Below are positions 62,522-64,000 of a stretch of DNA of 64,000 bases, in pieces. The stretch is taken from positions 1,088,001 through 1,152,000 of the forward strand of contig NZ_ADVZ01000001.1 in NCBI RefSeq assembly GCF_000178995.1, read 5' to 3'. How positions within the stretch are numbered: position 1 is the first letter of the stretch; the number at the start of each line of letters is the position of its first letter. Both the position numbers and the translations under genes were made by a program. The notes under the pieces were generated by a model. That model searched no databases and had not been told where the DNA came from. It saw only the letters and a list, made by a program, of their open reading frames with translations. The DNA is from Afipia sp. 1NLS2 (lineage in GTDB: Bacteria; Pseudomonadota; Alphaproteobacteria; Rhizobiales; Xanthobacteraceae).

Positions 62522-64000
62522 GTGGGACGACAGGCGCTGACGCACCATGATGGAGCAGGCCGCTTCGCGGCAGCGGCTGTGCTGTGCCTTGCGCTCGGAA
62601 TGAGCGCCTGTACCGACATGGGCCGCTTCCAGGTCTCAGGCAACGAGAAGCCGCCACCAACCATCAAGGCGACACGCCCCTCCCCGGAAACCAGCGCGAC
62701 CGACCGCGAGCATCAGCGCATCCTCGCCTCCTATGGCGGAGCCTATAACGATCCGAAACTTCAGGCCCTGATCACCAAGGCGGTGGATCGCCTCGTCGCG
62801 GCTTCCGACCGGCCGGACTTCTCCTATCGGGTGACGATCCTCAATTCAGGCGCGGTGAATGCCTTCGCACTTCCGACGGGCCAGCTTTACGTCACACGCG
62901 GATTGCTCGCGCTGGCGAGCGACACCTCGGAATTGTCCAGCGTGCTGTCGCATGAAATGGCGCATGTGCTCGCCAAGCACGCCTCGATCCGCGAGGAACA
63001 GGCCAAGCGCGCCGCCCTCGTCAACAATATGGTCGGCGAAGTGGACAGCGGCGACGCCAACATGCAGGCGCTGGCGCTGGCAAAAACCAAACTGACGATG
63101 GCGAGCTTCTCGCGCGCGCAGGAGTTCGAAGCCGATGCGATCGGCGTAGCACTTGCGGCGAAGGCCAATTTCGATCCCTACGGCGCGGCCCGCTTCCTCT
63201 CGGCGATGGAGCGCAATGCCGCGCTGAAGACATCGCACACCGCGGACCCTCGCTCGCAGGATTTCCTGTCCTCTCATCCGGCAACGCCCGAGCGCGTGGA
63301 GAATGCCGAAACCAGCGCCAAGCAATATGCCGCGTCAGGCAGCCATGAGCGCGACCGCAACGCCTATCTCAGCGCGATCGACAATCTTGTCTACGGCGAA
63401 GACCCCAGCGAGGGCTTCGTGCGCGGACGGCGCTTCCTGCATCCCAAGCTCGGCTTCACCTTCGTCGCACCCGAGGCCTATACGCTCGACAACACCGCGC
63501 AGGCCGTGGTCGGCGTCCGCGAGGGCGGCACGCAGGCGCTGCGGTTCGACGTGGTGCGTGTGCCGCAGGAATTGCCGCTGTCGTCCTATCTCAATTCCGG
63601 CTGGATGGAGAACGTCGACAAAAGCTCCGTCGAGGAAAGCACCATCGGCGGCTATCCTGCCGCGACCGCAGCCGCCAGCAGCGATCAGTGGCAATTCCGC
63701 ATCTACGCGCTGCGTGTCGGCGGCGATGTCTATCGTTTCATTTTCGCGGCGAAGGACAAGACGGGAGATGCCGAGAAGTCGTTCCGGGAGACGGTCAATT
63801 CGTTCCGCCGCCTGACTCTCGCCGAAATCCAGGCGGCCCGGCCGCTGCGCGTCAAGATCGTCTCGGTGAAGCCCGGTGACACCGTGGAATCGATGTCGCG
63901 GCGGATGCAGGGCGTCGACCGCCCGCTGGAGCGTTTCCGGATCATCAACGGTCTGGACCAGCGCGCGGCGCTCAGGCCGAACGACCGCGTCAAGATCGTC
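62522..64000 (+). CDS. M48-family metallopeptidase lipoprotein with LysM-like end, runs off window
   Basis: GTG start at 62522, 3 bases after the nuclease stop. The N-terminus has a lipoprotein signal (VLCLALGMSAC). Zinc site SVLSHEMAHVLAKH (HExxH variant HEMAH) and the third ligand in AQEFEADAIGV give a BepA/YfgC-like M48 peptidase of the periplasm. After a linker domain (RFLHPKLGFTFVAPEAYTLD) a LysM-like segment follows (KPGDTVESMSRRM, then LRPNDRVKIV), reaching the last base of the window. The stop is outside. It probably helps outer-membrane protein quality control. Confidence 0.88.
   Translation, partial: MGRQALTHHDGAGRFAAAAVLCLALGMSACTDMGRFQVSGNEKPPPTIKATRPSPETSATDREHQRILASYGGAYNDPKLQALITKAVDRLVAASDRPDFSYRVTILNSGAVNAFALPTGQLYVTRGLLALASDTSELSSVLSHEMAHVLAKHASIREEQAKRAALVNNMVGEVDSGDANMQALALAKTKLTMASFSRAQEFEADAIGVALAAKANFDPYGAARFLSAMERNAALKTSHTADPRSQDFLSSHPATPERVENAETSAKQYAASGSHERDRNAYLSAIDNLVYGEDPSEGFVRGRRFLHPKLGFTFVAPEAYTLDNTAQAVVGVREGGTQALRFDVVRVPQELPLSSYLNSGWMENVDKSSVEESTIGGYPAATAAASSDQWQFRIYALRVGGDVYRFIFAAKDKTGDAEKSFRETVNSFRRLTLAEIQAARPLRVKIVSVKPGDTVESMSRRMQGVDRPLERFRIINGLDQRAALRPNDRVKIV

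Noticed and set aside
1-64000. CRISPR array
   Set aside because: No series of regularly spaced direct repeats was seen anywhere in the window.

Overview
The window looks like a high-GC alphaproteobacterial chromosome, most likely a member of the Bradyrhizobium/Afipia/Nitrobacteraceae group. This is an inference from codon use, from the OmpA-like/OprB porin fusion, the FMN-type glutamate synthase homologue and the Inh-type inhibitor, and from the two-component style of the copper and arsenic gene sets. No rRNA or species marker is present. The left two thirds (about 1-43262) is accessory DNA and the right third (about 43263-64000) looks like ordinary chromosome. The boundary falls inside a radC gene: only the last ~55 codons of radC survive at 43263-43430.

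Region 1, about 1-10150, is a copper-handling block, mostly on the minus strand. It holds a Tat-exported multicopper oxidase, a TlpA-like thioredoxin, a DUF411 metal-binding protein, a fused cytochrome c, three small Met- or Cys-rich proteins, a DsbD/ScsB-type transporter with a thioredoxin domain, a SAM methyltransferase, SCO1 and a 37-residue membrane peptide. A degenerate second multicopper oxidase tail, a frameshifted membrane protein and a broken CDF cation transporter show that the block is partly decayed.

Region 2, about 10438-31612, is a dense defence island. A minus-strand operon (XRE regulator, ImmA/IrrE peptidase, exonuclease I, large nuclease-methyltransferase) diverges from a complete type III CBASS operon (Trip13-like ATPase, an unrecognised 158-residue protein, HORMA protein, CdnC-like nucleotidyltransferase, NucC nuclease). 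A 17-bp palindrome and a third half-site lie in the shared promoter region, as expected if the regulator/peptidase pair acts like CapH/CapP. Next come a Mokosh type I pair (kinase-helicase plus PLD nuclease), an AbiE-type toxin-antitoxin pair whose toxin carries a WYL-like domain and a zinc finger, a broken beta-rich gene, and a decayed Qat locus on the minus strand with truncated qatD, qatC and qatB and a tail of qatA.

Region 3, about 31841-39510, is an XRE regulator followed by a six-gene membrane complex related to hydrogenase 4/complex I (HyfB, C, E, F, G, I types). The large subunit has lost most of the nickel-binding cysteines. Region 4, 39581-42719, is an arsenic operon (arsR, two unrelated arsC genes, acr3, arsH) with a perfect 11-bp inverted repeat over the arsR start. 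A stop-interrupted relative of the AlpA-like gene at 10438 follows at 42803, then the radC stub.

Region 5, 43444-64000, contains a five-gene ATGA-coupled operon (NMT1-type ABC transporter, 2-hydroxyacid dehydrogenase, Inh-like inhibitor), a divergent creatininase-family gene, a fused porin, an FMN glutamate synthase-like protein, tRNA-Arg(CCT), an outer-membrane protein, a chemoreceptor, a VOC protein, an MMPL/RND exporter, several small stress-type proteins, a secreted nuclease and an M48 lipoprotein peptidase that runs off the end.
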